The position numbers and the translations under genes were made by a program. From NCBI GenBank assembly GCA_947487165.1, contig CANKWX010000029.1, positions 1 through 43,438 on the forward strand: a stretch of DNA of 43,438 bases. Direction: 5' to 3'. Below the pieces are notes generated by a model. That model saw nothing but the letters and a program-made list of their open reading frames with translations. It made no database searches and had not been told where the DNA came from. This stretch comes from Burkholderiales bacterium (GTDB taxonomy: Bacteria > Pseudomonadota > Gammaproteobacteria > Burkholderiales > Burkholderiaceae_E). Below, piece by piece: positions 34,990 to 43,438 of this stretch. The stretch's first letter is position 1. Each line of letters opens with the position of its first letter.

Positions 34990-35589
34990 ATGTCACAGCC
35001 CTTGCCCGCGACCCCGAATGAAACCCATCTGATCTGGGTCGACATGGAAATGACCGGGCTCAAGCCCGAAGTCGACCGCATTATCGAGGTGGCGGTGGTG
35101 GTCACCGACAGTGCGCTAAACCCGCTCGCCACCGGGCCGGTGCTGGCCATTCATCAGCCCGAATCGGTGATGCTGGCGATGGATGCCTGGAATACCGCGA
35201 CCCACGGCCGTTCGGGTCTGACCGCCCGAGTGCGTGAATCCACCGTGACCGAGGCGCAGGCGCAGGCGCTGCTGCTCGAGTTCCTTCGCCCGTGGGTGCC
35301 GCCCGGGAAGTCGCCGATGTGCGGCAATTCGATCGGCCAGGACCGACGCTTCATGGCCCGGACCATGCCCGAGCTCGAGGCTTTCTTCCACTATCGCAAT
35401 CTCGACGTGTCGACCATCAAGGAGCTGTGCAAGCGCTGGCGGCCCGAGGTGGCGCGATCATTTGCCAAGCGCAGCGCCCACACTGCGCTCGCCGATATCG
35501 AAGAGTCGATCGACGAATTGCGCCATTACCGCGAGCATTTCTTCAGGATGAGCGCCGAGCCGGCTTTGTTGCCTGCGTCGCCCACCTAG
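34990..35589 (+). CDS. orn: Oligoribonuclease
   Basis: Orn degrades 2-5 nt RNAs, including the pGpG dinucleotide from cyclic-di-GMP turnover. The 199-residue DEDDh exonuclease has D18 and E20 (WVDMEMTGL), D118 (SIGQDRRFM), H164 and D169 ([12 protein letters not shown]). ATG 34990 is preferred because GGAGCGGAGAAA precedes it; ATG 34963 in the same frame is an alternative with weaker support. Its TAG stop overlaps the convergent MATE stop on the palindrome CTAG. Confidence 0.96.
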   Translation: MSQPLPATPNETHLIWVDMEMTGLKPEVDRIIEVAVVVTDSALNPLATGPVLAIHQPESVMLAMDAWNTATHGRSGLTARVRESTVTEAQAQALLLEFLRPWVPPGKSPMCGNSIGQDRRFMARTMPELEAFFHYRNLDVSTIKELCKRWRPEVARSFAKRSAHTALADIEESIDELRHYREHFFRMSAEPALLPASPT

Positions 35590-36977
35590 CGCGTGCCATC
35601 GATCTGGCGTCGGGTGACTCGCTCGAACAGCACCATCAGCGACAGGCCGGCGAGCGCGACCGCGACCACCGCCGCGATCCAGAATCCGGCAACGCCCATC
35701 CCCAGCCCGAATGCCAGTCCCCAACCGGCGCCCAGCCCGACCCCCCAGAGTGACACCGCGAAGATCACCATCGGTGCGACCGAGACCTTCCAGGCGCGCA
35801 GGGCAAACGCGACGGTGCACTGCATGGCATCGAAGACGTGATAGGCCGATACCAGCGCCAGCAGTGAAATCGCGACGCGGGCCACCTCAGGGTTGCTGGT
35901 GTAGGCATGGACGAGCGGCTCGCGCAGCATGAAAAGCCCGATCGCGGTCAGGACGGCGATCCCGACCACCAGCTGGATACCGTGCCAGCCAATGCGCCGC
36001 GCTGCAGCCGGGTTCAGCGCCCCGAGCTGCTGGGCCGAGAGCACGCCGGCCGCGCCCGACAGCGCAAGCGGCAGCATATAGAGCGCCGCAGCCACATTCG
36101 AGACGATCGCGTGCCCGCCGACCGTCTCGGTTCCCAGGCGCGCGACCATCAGGGTGACCATGTTGAAGGCGCTGACATCGATCAGGTAGGTCCCGCCGAT
36201 CGGCAGTCCCAGTCGCAGGAGTTCCTTGAGCGCCGGCCAGTTCGGCCAGCCGAGTCCGTGCATGGCAAAGGGCCGGTAGAAGTCGCTTCGCCGCAGCAAA
36301 AGCCAGCCGATCACCGCCGAGATCCAGTACATCACCGCAGTCGCGACGCCACAGCCGGCGCCGCCCATTGGCGACAGACCTGGCAGGCCGATCGCGGGGA
36401 TGCCCTCCCAGCCGCCGATGAAGAGCAGATTGAGCGGCACCTTGCAGACCGGGCCAATCAGGTTGATCGCCATGACCACCCGCGGGCGTGAGACCGCGAT
36501 GTTGAGGGTCGTGAAGGCTCTGAACCACAAGGCTGCCGGCAGTCCGAAGGCCAGTGCATGCAGATACTGAAGGGCGAGCGCGTTGACCGCCTCGGGTGCG
36601 GCGGCGATCCACAGAAGCGGCTGGGGGAAGCACAGTACGATCAGCCCCGGGACGAGTAATGCCAGCGCCATCCACTGACCCTGACGCCACGTGTTGCCGA
36701 CTTCGCGCGGACGATCGCCGCCGTAGTGCTGCGCTGCGACTGGGGAAATCGCCTGCAGCGCGCCCATCAGGCCAACATAGACCGTGTAGAAGACGCTCGC
36801 GCCGATGGCCACTGCTGCCAGGTCGGTCGCCGACAGGTGCCCGGCCATGGCGGTATCGATGATGCCGTTGGCCATCACTGCCAGTTGCCCGATGAACATC
36901 GGCCAACCCAGCGACAGGATCTGCACAGAAGATGCGCGTCGACTCGAGCCGACCTCGGTGCGGTCAGCGCTCGACAT
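35586..36977 (-). CDS. MATE-family multidrug/cation exporter
   Basis: This 463-residue protein has twelve predicted membrane helices of the NorM-type MATE family, which exchange Na+ or H+ for cationic compounds. Family signals include the N-terminal [36 protein letters not shown] block and the symmetric second half [39 protein letters not shown] 36977 is used because upstream residues are non-hydrophobic and run antisense to nothing conserved. It overlaps the glycosyltransferase 3' end by 14 bp, so the two are coupled. The stop shares CTAG with orn. Confidence 0.93.
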   Translation of the reverse strand: MSSADRTEVGSSRRASSVQILSLGWPMFIGQLAVMANGIIDTAMAGHLSATDLAAVAIGASVFYTVYVGLMGALQAISPVAAQHYGGDRPREVGNTWRQGQWMALALLVPGLIVLCFPQPLLWIAAAPEAVNALALQYLHALAFGLPAALWFRAFTTLNIAVSRPRVVMAINLIGPVCKVPLNLLFIGGWEGIPAIGLPGLSPMGGAGCGVATAVMYWISAVIGWLLLRRSDFYRPFAMHGLGWPNWPALKELLRLGLPIGGTYLIDVSAFNMVTLMVARLGTETVGGHAIVSNVAAALYMLPLALSGAAGVLSAQQLGALNPAAARRIGWHGIQLVVGIAVLTAIGLFMLREPLVHAYTSNPEVARVAISLLALVSAYHVFDAMQCTVAFALRAWKVSVAPMVIFAVSLWGVGLGAGWGLAFGLGMGVAGFWIAAVVAVALAGLSLMVLFERVTRRQIDGTR

Positions 36978-38637
36978 GGCGCAGCAGCCGGAAGCGTTCG
37001 CGGCGATCGACCGGACGCTGACCGCGCCAGGCCAGTCGCCAGTGATCGGATTCGCCGTTGACCGCGAGCGGCCGGTCGGCACGGTCGGCAACCAGCAGCC
37101 ATTCGCAGTCTGGCCGCTCGTCGTTCAAGCGCAGTTTGCCGAAGTAGGCAAAGGTCGCACGCTGTGCGGCATCCAGTCCGAGCGTTTTCACGCAGCGGTG
37201 TCGGGTCGAGACCACGACCCCGGCCTGCTGCGCCACATCCCGGTAGGTGCTGCGGTAATTGCCGCCCGGCAGCCACAGGGTCATGAGCAGAAACCAGCCC
37301 AGCACCACCCCGCCTGCCGACAGCACGACCGAGCGCCAAAGGGCCCGTGGCTTGCGCGAGACACGCCAGACGACCAGCGTCAGCCAGGCGACGGTCGCCG
37401 CTGCGCCAAGGAGCACCTCGAGCGGGTCGATGACCGGTGCGAACCCGAGTAGTGATTGCTGCGCGCGATAGGCCATCGGCGCCGGCCATCCGGTCTGGAA
37501 GGCGATCCAGTAAGCCCACAGCGCCAGCCCGATCAGGGTGAAGGTCATGACCGCGAACCAGTCGATCAGGCTGGTCAGGCCGCGGCGGATGGTCGGCAGA
37601 CCGAGCGCCGCCAGCATCGCCAGTGGTGGCACGATCGGCAGCAGACCGGCTTCGGTGCCGACCGGCGCGAGCATCGCCGCGACCAGGAGCGTCATGGCAG
37701 TGACCGTCGGCACAGCGATCGCCGGCTCCAGTCGACGCTCACGCCAGCGCCAGAGCGCCCAGCCGGCAATTGGCCAGGCCGGCCAGAAGAACCAGATCAT
37801 GTTCTCCAGGGCGTGGCGTCCGCTCGCCAGGGTGGGTCCGCCGACCAGCGAGGCGTTCCAGTCGAGCCAGCTATCGCGCCAGGCCAGACCGGCCTCGCCG
37901 ATATGCCCCAGAGCGAGCGGCCAGGGCAAGGCGACCGCAAGTGCCACTGCGGCCATCCAGAGCAGCAGGGTCCGTCCCACCAGCCTGAAGGCGCCGACCT
38001 GCCAGATCAGGATGAGGACCGTCAGCAGCAACGCGACTGCTACCGGCAGTCCGCGAGTCAGCACGGTAAGGCCGATTGCCAGTCCGGCGAGCGCGCCGCC
38101 GGAGCGCGGCGACTCGAGCGCCCTGGCGCAGCCGAACAGGAAGACACCGATCCAGACGACCTGCGCCGCTTCGATTGTGGTCTCGTGCAGTCGCGCGAGC
38201 AGACCGAAGCTTGCAAGGGCGATCAGCAGTGCCGAGTCGGCGACCGCCCTGCCGAAATCAGTGGTCGTCGCTGAGGCGCCGAAGGGATCAGCAGGCTGAA
38301 CCTCCGGGCGCCGAGCCAGCAGCCAGGTGGCCGACCACAGGCAGAGCAGCATCAGCGCCACCCAGGCGACCGCCACCCAGCGCACGACCAGGTCCGGACG
38401 CAAAAAGGGCAAGGCATTGATCGCCACCGCGCCCAGCCATGCTGACACCGGGCCGCCCTGTGTCAGCGGCATCCCCAGAACATTCGGGGCCAGCCAGTCG
38501 AGCAGCCCGTTCGGGGCAAGCGCCATGGTCCAGGCCACACCGAAACCGGCGGCGTCGGCAAACCGCCAAGGGTCACGGCCGATCAGTCCAGGAACGATGT
38601 AAAGGCCGCACAGCAGCAGCAGCAGCCAGCGAGGCAT
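36964..38637 (-). CDS. ArnT/PMT-family membrane glycosyltransferase
   Basis: This polytopic membrane protein of about 557 residues resembles ArnT-type (GT83) lipid-linked sugar transferases. The N-terminus has one helix followed by IGRDPWRFADAAGFGVAW, equivalent to the catalytic first-loop acidic region. Many more helices follow, and a C-terminal soluble part contains NDERPDCEWLLVADRA. Known members attach sugars, such as L-Ara4N, to lipid A; the target here is unknown. ATG 38637 is chosen because it directly precedes the first helix and has AGG in range; GTG 38676, 13 codons upstream, is possible. Coupled to the MATE gene by 14-bp overlap. Confidence 0.85.
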   Translation of the reverse strand: MPRWLLLLLCGLYIVPGLIGRDPWRFADAAGFGVAWTMALAPNGLLDWLAPNVLGMPLTQGGPVSAWLGAVAINALPFLRPDLVVRWVAVAWVALMLLCLWSATWLLARRPEVQPADPFGASATTTDFGRAVADSALLIALASFGLLARLHETTIEAAQVVWIGVFLFGCARALESPRSGGALAGLAIGLTVLTRGLPVAVALLLTVLILIWQVGAFRLVGRTLLLWMAAVALAVALPWPLALGHIGEAGLAWRDSWLDWNASLVGGPTLASGRHALENMIWFFWPAWPIAGWALWRWRERRLEPAIAVPTVTAMTLLVAAMLAPVGTEAGLLPIVPPLAMLAALGLPTIRRGLTSLIDWFAVMTFTLIGLALWAYWIAFQTGWPAPMAYRAQQSLLGFAPVIDPLEVLLGAAATVAWLTLVVWRVSRKPRALWRSVVLSAGGVVLGWFLLMTLWLPGGNYRSTYRDVAQQAGVVVSTRHRCVKTLGLDAAQRATFAYFGKLRLNDERPDCEWLLVADRADRPLAVNGESDHWRLAWRGQRPVDRRERFRLLRHVER

Positions 38638-38781
38638 CTTGGCAGCCTGCAGCGAAGTGACGGTGAACGGTTTCACGGGCGATGCCGATTCGGATGATCT
38701 GGCGCCCGACGGCAGGCGTCGTCATGGTGCAGGGCGTGCAGGGCGGAGTCGCTGACACCCCGCAGACAGAGATCAGGCACA

Positions 38782-38808
38782 GGGGCCGACCGCAGCGGGT
38801 GCGGCCCC
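38782..38808 (-). terminator. Hairpin after rpmE
   Basis: A 7-bp GGGGCCG / CGGCCCC stem, with an inner ACC/GGT pairing, lies 12 bp beyond the rpmE stop, read on the minus strand. There is no T-run after it. This fits a Rho-aided or stem-only transcript end in the 183-bp gap before the glycosyltransferase gene, which otherwise shows nothing clear. Confidence 0.4.
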
Positions 38809-38820
38809 ATCAGGACGATG

Positions 38821-39075
38821 TCAGGCGGCCTTGCTGCGTGCGAATTTCTGGCGGAACTTCTCGACCCGACCGGTCTCGCTGATGCGCTGTTGGGCACCGG
38901 TGTAGAACGGGTGCGATTCGGAGGTGACGTCGAGCTTGAAGAGGGGATATTCCTTGCCGTCGTCGAGCGTGATCTTCTCGCGGGTGTTCAGCGTCGAGCG
39001 CGTGATGAAGCGAAACCCGTTCGACATGTCCTGGAACACGACTTCGCGGTACTCGGGGTGGATGCCATCTTTCAT
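38821..39075 (-). CDS. rpmE2: 50S ribosomal protein bL31, type B (zinc-independent)
   Basis: This 84-residue protein is a type B L31. It begins [20 protein letters not shown] and has [34 protein letters not shown]. The CxxC zinc pair of type A L31 is absent, so it does not need zinc. A near-perfect AGGAGG lies eight bases before the ATG; the frame is open to 39132 but without a comparable signal. The downstream neighbour on the minus strand is the glycosyltransferase; the upstream one is rho. Confidence 0.97.
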   Translation of the reverse strand: MKDGIHPEYREVVFQDMSNGFRFITRSTLNTREKITLDDGKEYPLFKLDVTSESHPFYTGAQQRISETGRVEKFRQKFARSKAA

Positions 39076-39114
39076 GCTGAAACCTCCTGGATGGGTCGCC
39101 GAACGCATTTGAAT

Positions 39115-39151
39115 GACCCGGGTCGTCATCATTGACCCAGCGCATTGCGCT
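39115..39151 (-). promoter_or_regulatory. rpmE leader with two palindromes
   Basis: The 113-bp rho-rpmE gap contains GACCCGGGTC (39115-39124) and AGCGCA-T-TGCGCT (39139-39151). Either could fold into a leader hairpin or serve as a binding site. No AT-rich Zur-type box is visible, and no strong promoter. Confidence 0.3.
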
Positions 39152-39188
39152 CACGTTCCCGAAATTGTGAAAAGCCCTCGACTGTAGC

Positions 39189-40451
39189 TCAACCGCCTTT
39201 TCTCATCAAGTCGAAGAACTCGTGGTTGCTCTTGGTCTGCTTGACCTTGTCGAGCAGAAACTCCATCGCGGCCAGTTCGTCCATGTCGTGGAGCAGCTTG
39301 CGCAGAATCCAGATCTTGCTCAGCTGCTCCTTGGGAATCAGCAGCTCTTCGCGTCGTGTGCCCGACCGGTTGATGTCGATGGCCGGGTAGACCCGCTTTT
39401 CCATCATCCGGCGGTTCAGATGCAACTCGGAATTACCGGTGCCCTTGAATTCTTCGAAGATCACCTCGTCCATCCGGCTGCCGGTATCGACCAGGGCGGT
39501 GGCGATGATGGTGAGCGAACCGCCTTCCTCAATATTGCGCGCCGCACCGAAAAAGCGCTTGGGCCGCTGCAGTGCATTGGCATCGACGCCGCCGGTGAGC
39601 ACCTTGCCGGAGGCCGGCACCACCGTGTTGTAGGCACGCGCCAGCCGGGTGATCGAGTCGAGCAGAATGACCACGTCCTTTTTGTGCTCGACCAGACGCT
39701 TGGCCTTCTCGATGACCATCTCGGCCACCGTCACATGACGGGTTGCCGGTTCGTCGAAGGTCGATGCCACCACTTCGCCGCGCACTGAGCGCTGCATCTC
39801 GGTGACTTCCTCGGGGCGCTCATCGATCAGCAGGACGATCAGGACGACATCGGGATGGTTGGCGGTGATTGCATGGGCGATGTGCTGCATCAGCACGGTC
39901 TTGCCGGCCTTGGGCGGTGCCACGATCAGGCCGCGCTGGCCTTTGCCGATCGGCGCGATCATGTCGATGATGCGTGCGGTGTAGTTCTCTTCGGACTTGG
40001 TGTCGCGTTCGAGCACCATCGGCTGATCGGGGTGCAGCGGTGTCAGATTCTCGAAGAGGATCTTGTTTTTGCTCGCCTCGGGTGGCTCGCCGTTGATTTT
40101 GTCGACCTTGACCAGCGCGAAATAGCGCTCGCCGTCTTTGGGGGTACGCACCTCGCCTTCGATCGAGTCGCCGGTGTGCAGGTTGAAGCGCCGGATCTGT
40201 GAGGGCGAGATGTAGATGTCGTCGGGGCTCGCGAGATAGGAGGTCTCGGGTGTGCGCAGAAAGCCGAAGCCGTCAGGCAGCACTTCGAGACAGCCGTCGC
40301 CGAAGATCTGCTCACCGGTTTTGGCGCGCCGCTTGAGGATCGCGAACATCAGCTCCTGCTTGCGCAGGCGGTTGGCGTTTTCGATGTCGAGGCCGGCGGC
40401 CATCTCGATCAGTGCCGAGACATGAAGGGCTTTGAGTTCAGAAAGATGCAT
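39189..40451 (-). CDS. rho: Transcription termination factor Rho
   Basis: Rho is the hexameric RNA helicase that ends transcription at C-rich, unstructured RNA. The 420-residue frame shows the N-terminal helical domain [16 protein letters not shown], the primary RNA-binding cold-shock domain with GFGFLR (61-66), Walker [10 protein letters not shown] (~177-185), the Q-loop/R-loop region and [13 protein letters not shown]. The start is fixed by this conserved N-terminus, although no Shine-Dalgarno precedes it: seven consecutive C residues directly precede the ATG. It follows a ~370-nt leader downstream of trxA and is upstream of rpmE. Confidence 0.98.
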   Translation of the reverse strand: MHLSELKALHVSALIEMAAGLDIENANRLRKQELMFAILKRRAKTGEQIFGDGCLEVLPDGFGFLRTPETSYLASPDDIYISPSQIRRFNLHTGDSIEGEVRTPKDGERYFALVKVDKINGEPPEASKNKILFENLTPLHPDQPMVLERDTKSEENYTARIIDMIAPIGKGQRGLIVAPPKAGKTVLMQHIAHAITANHPDVVLIVLLIDERPEEVTEMQRSVRGEVVASTFDEPATRHVTVAEMVIEKAKRLVEHKKDVVILLDSITRLARAYNTVVPASGKVLTGGVDANALQRPKRFFGAARNIEEGGSLTIIATALVDTGSRMDEVIFEEFKGTGNSELHLNRRMMEKRVYPAIDINRSGTRREELLIPKEQLSKIWILRKLLHDMDELAAMEFLLDKVKQTKSNHEFFDLMRKGG

Positions 40452-40766
40452 GGGGGGGCGGGGAGCGAGCGCTTGAGGGGGGCCGACCGGGGTGCCGTGG
40501 AGGTTTGGGCATCACGCCGAATCAAGGCCGGGAGGCCGGTCTGGGTGACCGGCGAGACGGAAAACCAAGGGAGCGAATGAGAAACGCGCTGGGAACGACC
40601 TTGAACCGAACTTAAGACGAACCCAAAGCAGACTAACGGGGCGAACTGGAATGCCGAGTTGTACGGATGACCTGAGCGAGAACCAAAGGAAACTGGGGGG
40701 GCACGCTTGTCGGCTCGGGTCGCTGCAACCGGAACGACCAATCCTTGGAGCCGATCGGCAAACCCG
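40452..40766 (-). promoter_or_regulatory. Long pyrimidine-rich rho leader
   Basis: This gene-free stretch on the rho coding strand is visibly rich in C and T and poor in G over most of its length (for example around 40560-40660), the composition of a Rho-utilisation (rut) site. Rho autoregulates its own leader in E. coli, so early Rho-dependent termination here is plausible. I could not find a convincing promoter or a leader peptide. Confidence 0.5.
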
Positions 40767-40798
40767 GCGTCTGCCGCAACGATCGCTGCGGCAGACGC
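40767..40798 (-). terminator. 11-bp-stem terminator after trxA
   Basis: A perfect inverted repeat GCGTCTGCCGC (40767-40777) / GCGGCAGACGC (40788-40798) with a 10-base loop lies 22 bp past the trxA stop. Read on the minus strand it is followed by CGGGTTTGCC, only a short T-run. It is a probable trxA terminator that may partly read into the rho leader. Confidence 0.65.
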
Positions 40799-40820
40799 GA
40801 TTAGGCAAGAATACGACGAA

Positions 40821-41141
40821 TCAGAGGTGGCTGTCCAGAAATGCAGTCAGCTGGGATTTCGAGACTGCACCGACCTGGCTGGCGACTTCGGCACCGTCCT
40901 TGAACAGCTTGAGTGTCGGGATACCGCGGATGCCGAAGCGCTGGGCCGCGCCGGGGTTGTCGTCGACATTGACTTTCACCACCTGAACCTTGCCGTCGTA
41001 GGTCTTTGAGACCTCGTCGAGCAGGGGGGCGATCATCTTGCAGGGGCCGCACCATTCGGCCCAGTAGTCGACCAGCACCAGACCGTCCGTCTTGAGAACG
41101 TCGGCGTCGAATTTGTCGTCGGAAGTGTGTTTGATGTCCAT
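40821..41141 (-). CDS. trxA: Thioredoxin 1
   Basis: TrxA is the main cytoplasmic disulfide reductase. The 106-residue frame has the active site W30-C-G-P-C34 in [21 protein letters not shown], the cis-proline loop [11 protein letters not shown] (~70-80) and the C-terminal helix. AAGG lies eight bases before the ATG. It is transcribed towards rho and ends in an 11-bp hairpin, as in related genomes where trxA precedes rho. It is divergent from the AddB-like gene with 132 bp between. Confidence 0.97.
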   Translation of the reverse strand: MDIKHTSDDKFDADVLKTDGLVLVDYWAEWCGPCKMIAPLLDEVSKTYDGKVQVVKVNVDDNPGAAQRFGIRGIPTLKLFKDGAEVASQVGAVSKSQLTAFLDSHL

Positions 41142-41273
41142 GTGGGGCCTTGATTCGGGGCCTGGGGATCCCTGTACCGGGTTGCGGCAGGGCGGTTCAT
41201 TGCTGCATCTAACTTACCATAGCTCGATGCAGACCGCCTTGTGCCCGCTCAAGGCGCAAAGGATTTTCAACTC

Positions 41274-43438
41274 GTGATCGATCGCCCGTACTGTCCCCCG
41301 ATCGGCCTGCCGCAGCCACAGTGCTTTGCGCCGCTGCAGCTCGGGGCGCGGGCGTTCTGGCTGGCGGCCGCCGATCGGGTCGCCGACTGGATCGGCGATT
41401 CAGGCGATTCAGTCCACTCGCCGATTGCGATCGTGGTGCCGGGCGGATCGCTGGTGGCGCCCTTGCAGTCGGCGCTGGCCGAACGGATCGGGCGGGTCGG
41501 CAGAGCGTGGGCACCGCCGCCGATCCGCCCGCTTGACCAGTGGCTGTCGCAATGGGCGCCGGTGGCGCCGACCTCGGTGCTCGATGGTCTGGCGCGTACC
41601 CTGGCGCTGCTGCAGGCGCTTGACGAGGCCCTGCCGGAGCGGCTTGCTCAGCACTCGGTGGGCGAGCGCTTCGCCTTTGCCGACGGGCTGCAGCAGGTGC
41701 TCGATGCCCTGACCCTGGCCGGTGCCCAGGGGCGTCTGAATGCTCCGCAGTGGCTGGCCGAGGTCGCCTCGCGCTTCGGCTCGCCGGCGGCGCATCAGCA
41801 GCTGGGTGAGGATCTGAGGCTTCTTGCCCGACTGCAGGGATTGCTGGGCGATGCCGCGAGTGCAGAGCTCGAGCGGGAGATCAGTCGGGTCAGCCGGCTG
41901 GCCGATCTCTGGGTGGCCGCCGGCACACGGATCGCCTGGGTCGCCTGGCAGCCGCCGACGCCTTTCGAAGCGATGCTGCTCGACAGTCTCGCTGCCCGCC
42001 TGCCGCCCGGCCATCTGCGGCAGCTGGCGCCCGACTGGGGTGTCCTCGGCGAGCAGGCCCCGCTGCTGCAGGCAGCCTGGCCGGAGTTTGTCCGTGGGCC
42101 GCACAGCGACGCCTCCGACCCTGATCTGCAGGCAGACGGGTTGCCGCAGCGCAGTCTTCGGGAGCGACGTCTGGCCTGGCAGCGCCAGCCTCTTGGGCCG
42201 ATCCCCGAGATTCTTCATGCCGATGATCGTGAACGCGAAGCGCAGCTGGCCGCTCATTGGGTTCATCGTCGCCTGGCAGCCGATGTCGCCCGTGGCCAGC
42301 CGCCCGGTCGGATCGCGATCGTGGCGCTCGACCGGTGGCTGGCGCGGCGCGTGCGTGCGCTGCTCGAGCGCGCCGGCGTGCTGATCGATGACCGGGAGGG
42401 CTGGCTGCTGTCGACCACCGTGGCCGCCAGTGCGGTGATGGGCTGGCTCGATGCGGTGGCAAGCGACGGACACTACGACGCGCTGCTCGGCTGGTTCGAT
42501 TCGCCCTTTGTGCGGCCCGATGTGCGGCCCGATGCTCAGGGCGCGATGCGCACATGGGTCGAGCGCTGCGCGACCCGTCATGGCTATCTGCGCGGCTGGC
42601 TCGGTCTGCGGCGGGGCGCAGCCCAGGTGGCGAGCACCACGGGCGCTGCGAATGACCCGCGCGGCAACGTGCCTCCTGCGCCCCCGGCCACACTCGATCG
42701 GCTGCTGGATGCGGCAAGCGCGCAACGCCGTCACCAGCCGCTTCGGGATCATCTCGACCGGCTCGGGCAGGTGCTGGGCTGGGTCGGCGCGCGCCAGCGT
42801 CTGGCGGCCGACGAGGCCGGGCGGCAGGTGCTGGCGGTGCTCGATTCGCTGCGCCGTGCCGGTGCGAAGGCCGATCATGATCGGGTGCTGTCGCCGGCCG
42901 AGTTTCGAGGCCTGCTGGCGGCGGTGCTTGAACGCCATCGCTTTCATGGCGATGCGATCAGCCCGGTCCAGCTGCTCCTGCCGGCGCAGGCCGCCGGGCA
43001 GCATTTCGACGCGGTGCTGATTATGGGTGCCGCCGAGGGTGTGCTGCCGGCGCCGGTGCCGGCGCTCGCGCTGGTCAATCAGCCGTTGCGGATCATGCTG
43101 GGGCTGCCGACTGCGGCATCGAGTGCCGCCTGTCAGCAGCGCGATCTGGTGCTGCTGCTGGCGCTGGCGCGCGAGTCGGCGATCAGCTGTCGCACCGATC
43201 CGGGCGACGGCACCCGACCGAGCCCCTGGGTCGAGCGACTCGAAGCGATCGCGGCAGAGGGTCCGATGAGCGAACGCATCCTGCTGCCCGGCCAAGCCAG
43301 GCAGATCGCGGCGATGCCGGCAAAACAGCCGTCGCCCACGCTTGTCCGGTTGCCAGACAGTCTGCCGGTCGGTGCGATCGAACGACTGCTCGACTGCCCG
43401 TTTCGCTTCCTCGCCCAGGACGGCTGGCGCCTGCGTGA
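41274..43438 (+). CDS. AddB-like RecB-family nuclease subunit, 3' end cut by window
   Basis: 721 codons of an open frame are visible. The product resembles the AddB subunit of the AddAB double-strand-break helicase-nuclease that loads RecA. An inactive-helicase fold is seen: RIAIVALDRWLARRVRALLERAGV, then PVQLLLPAQAAGQHFDAVLIMGAAEGVLPA. The PD-(D/E)xK domain starts at the right edge with IERLLDCPFRFLAQDGWRL, matching the first iron-sulfur-cysteine region of AddB. No Walker A motif is seen at the N-terminus, as in other proteobacterial AddB-type proteins. GTG 41274 follows AAAGGA and has no competing ATG. addA would be expected beyond the window. Confidence 0.85.
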   Translation, partial: MIDRPYCPPIGLPQPQCFAPLQLGARAFWLAAADRVADWIGDSGDSVHSPIAIVVPGGSLVAPLQSALAERIGRVGRAWAPPPIRPLDQWLSQWAPVAPTSVLDGLARTLALLQALDEALPERLAQHSVGERFAFADGLQQVLDALTLAGAQGRLNAPQWLAEVASRFGSPAAHQQLGEDLRLLARLQGLLGDAASAELEREISRVSRLADLWVAAGTRIAWVAWQPPTPFEAMLLDSLAARLPPGHLRQLAPDWGVLGEQAPLLQAAWPEFVRGPHSDASDPDLQADGLPQRSLRERRLAWQRQPLGPIPEILHADDREREAQLAAHWVHRRLAADVARGQPPGRIAIVALDRWLARRVRALLERAGVLIDDREGWLLSTTVAASAVMGWLDAVASDGHYDALLGWFDSPFVRPDVRPDAQGAMRTWVERCATRHGYLRGWLGLRRGAAQVASTTGAANDPRGNVPPAPPATLDRLLDAASAQRRHQPLRDHLDRLGQVLGWVGARQRLAADEAGRQVLAVLDSLRRAGAKADHDRVLSPAEFRGLLAAVLERHRFHGDAISPVQLLLPAQAAGQHFDAVLIMGAAEGVLPAPVPALALVNQPLRIMLGLPTAASSAACQQRDLVLLLALARESAISCRTDPGDGTRPSPWVERLEAIAAEGPMSERILLPGQARQIAAMPAKQPSPTLVRLPDSLPVGAIERLLDCPFRFLAQDGWRLR

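Noticed and set aside
39076-39188. Zur box or zinc-responsive element before the type B L31
   Set aside because: Only GC-rich palindromes are present; no AT-rich Zur-like motif is visible.
40409-40808. Two ~100-codon minus-strand frames in the rho leader, considered as leader peptides
   Set aside because: No ribosome site, Pro/Arg/Ser-rich content typical of non-coding GC-rich DNA, and one overlaps the rho start in another frame.
41409-43295. A 628-codon minus-strand open frame opposite the AddB-like gene
   Set aside because: It is antisense to a recognisable protein, has an Arg/Gln/His-rich composition without any domain, and is the kind of shadow expected in very high-GC coding DNA.
1-43438. 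Mobile elements, prophage, CRISPR arrays, tRNA or rRNA genes, riboswitches
   Set aside because: I looked for terminal inverted repeats, transposase or integrase motifs, regular repeats and tRNA-like cloverleafs and saw none; covariance-model searches would be needed for a firm negative.

Overview
The window is high-GC, densely coded bacterial chromosome. It points to a betaproteobacterium, most likely of the order Burkholderiales. The evidence is a double-length UvrA, a recG/oxyR neighbourhood, the rpsP-rimM-trmD-rplS block followed by a Nudix hydrolase and a CobD-like membrane protein, the trxA-rho-rpmE(type B) block beside an AddB-like nuclease gene, and etfBA followed by a ~600-residue acyl-CoA dehydrogenase. 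I see no insertion sequence, prophage, CRISPR array, tRNA or rRNA. Both window ends cut through genes.

Layout. 1-5289 (-): a tandem UvrA-UvrA fusion, open at the left edge. 5389-8973 (+): an amidohydrolase, ridA and recG. 9016-9549 (-): a carboxymuconolactone-decarboxylase-like gene set between recG and oxyR. 9650-11517 (+): oxyR and cysM, joined by an ATGA overlap. 11487-16511 (-): a moxR / DUF58 / transglutaminase / mltB operon, envelope related. 16665-27569: a ~11 kb acyl-CoA catabolic region. It holds an ECHDC3-like hydratase homologue, an NADP-dependent reductase, a tightly coupled minus-strand operon (acyl-CoA dehydrogenase, thiolase-like protein, DUF35 Zn-ribbon protein, IclR regulator), a divergent SDR plus alpha/beta hydrolase pair, and etfB-etfA-acyl-CoA dehydrogenase.

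27624-32315 (+): a small secreted DUF4124-like protein, then rpsP-rimM-trmD-rplS, a CoA-pyrophosphatase-type Nudix gene and a CobD/CbiB-like gene. 32324-34936 (-): rsgA, pterin-4a-carbinolamine dehydratase and an M48 protease. 34990-35589 (+): orn, which shares a CTAG stop with the convergent MATE exporter gene. 35586-41141 (-): MATE exporter, membrane glycosyltransferase, rpmE type B, rho with a ~370-nt pyrimidine-rich leader, and trxA. 41274-end (+): an AddB-like nuclease/helicase subunit, open at the right edge.

How the genes work together. Several blocks are housekeeping: translation and ribosome maturation, transcription termination, DNA repair and recombination, and thiol redox control. 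The central accessory part looks like a beta-oxidation-style pathway. Acyl-CoA dehydrogenases would feed electrons to the locally encoded ETF. The thiolase-like/DUF35 pair would perform carbon-carbon bond cleavage, and the IclR protein would control the set. The substrate cannot be read from the sequence. The most notable points are the fused UvrA, the thiolase-like/DUF35 pair lacking the classical thiolase cysteine, the hydratase homologue lacking both catalytic glutamates, the oxyR-cysM coupling with a possible leaderless oxyR transcript, and the Y-rich, Shine-Dalgarno-less rho leader.
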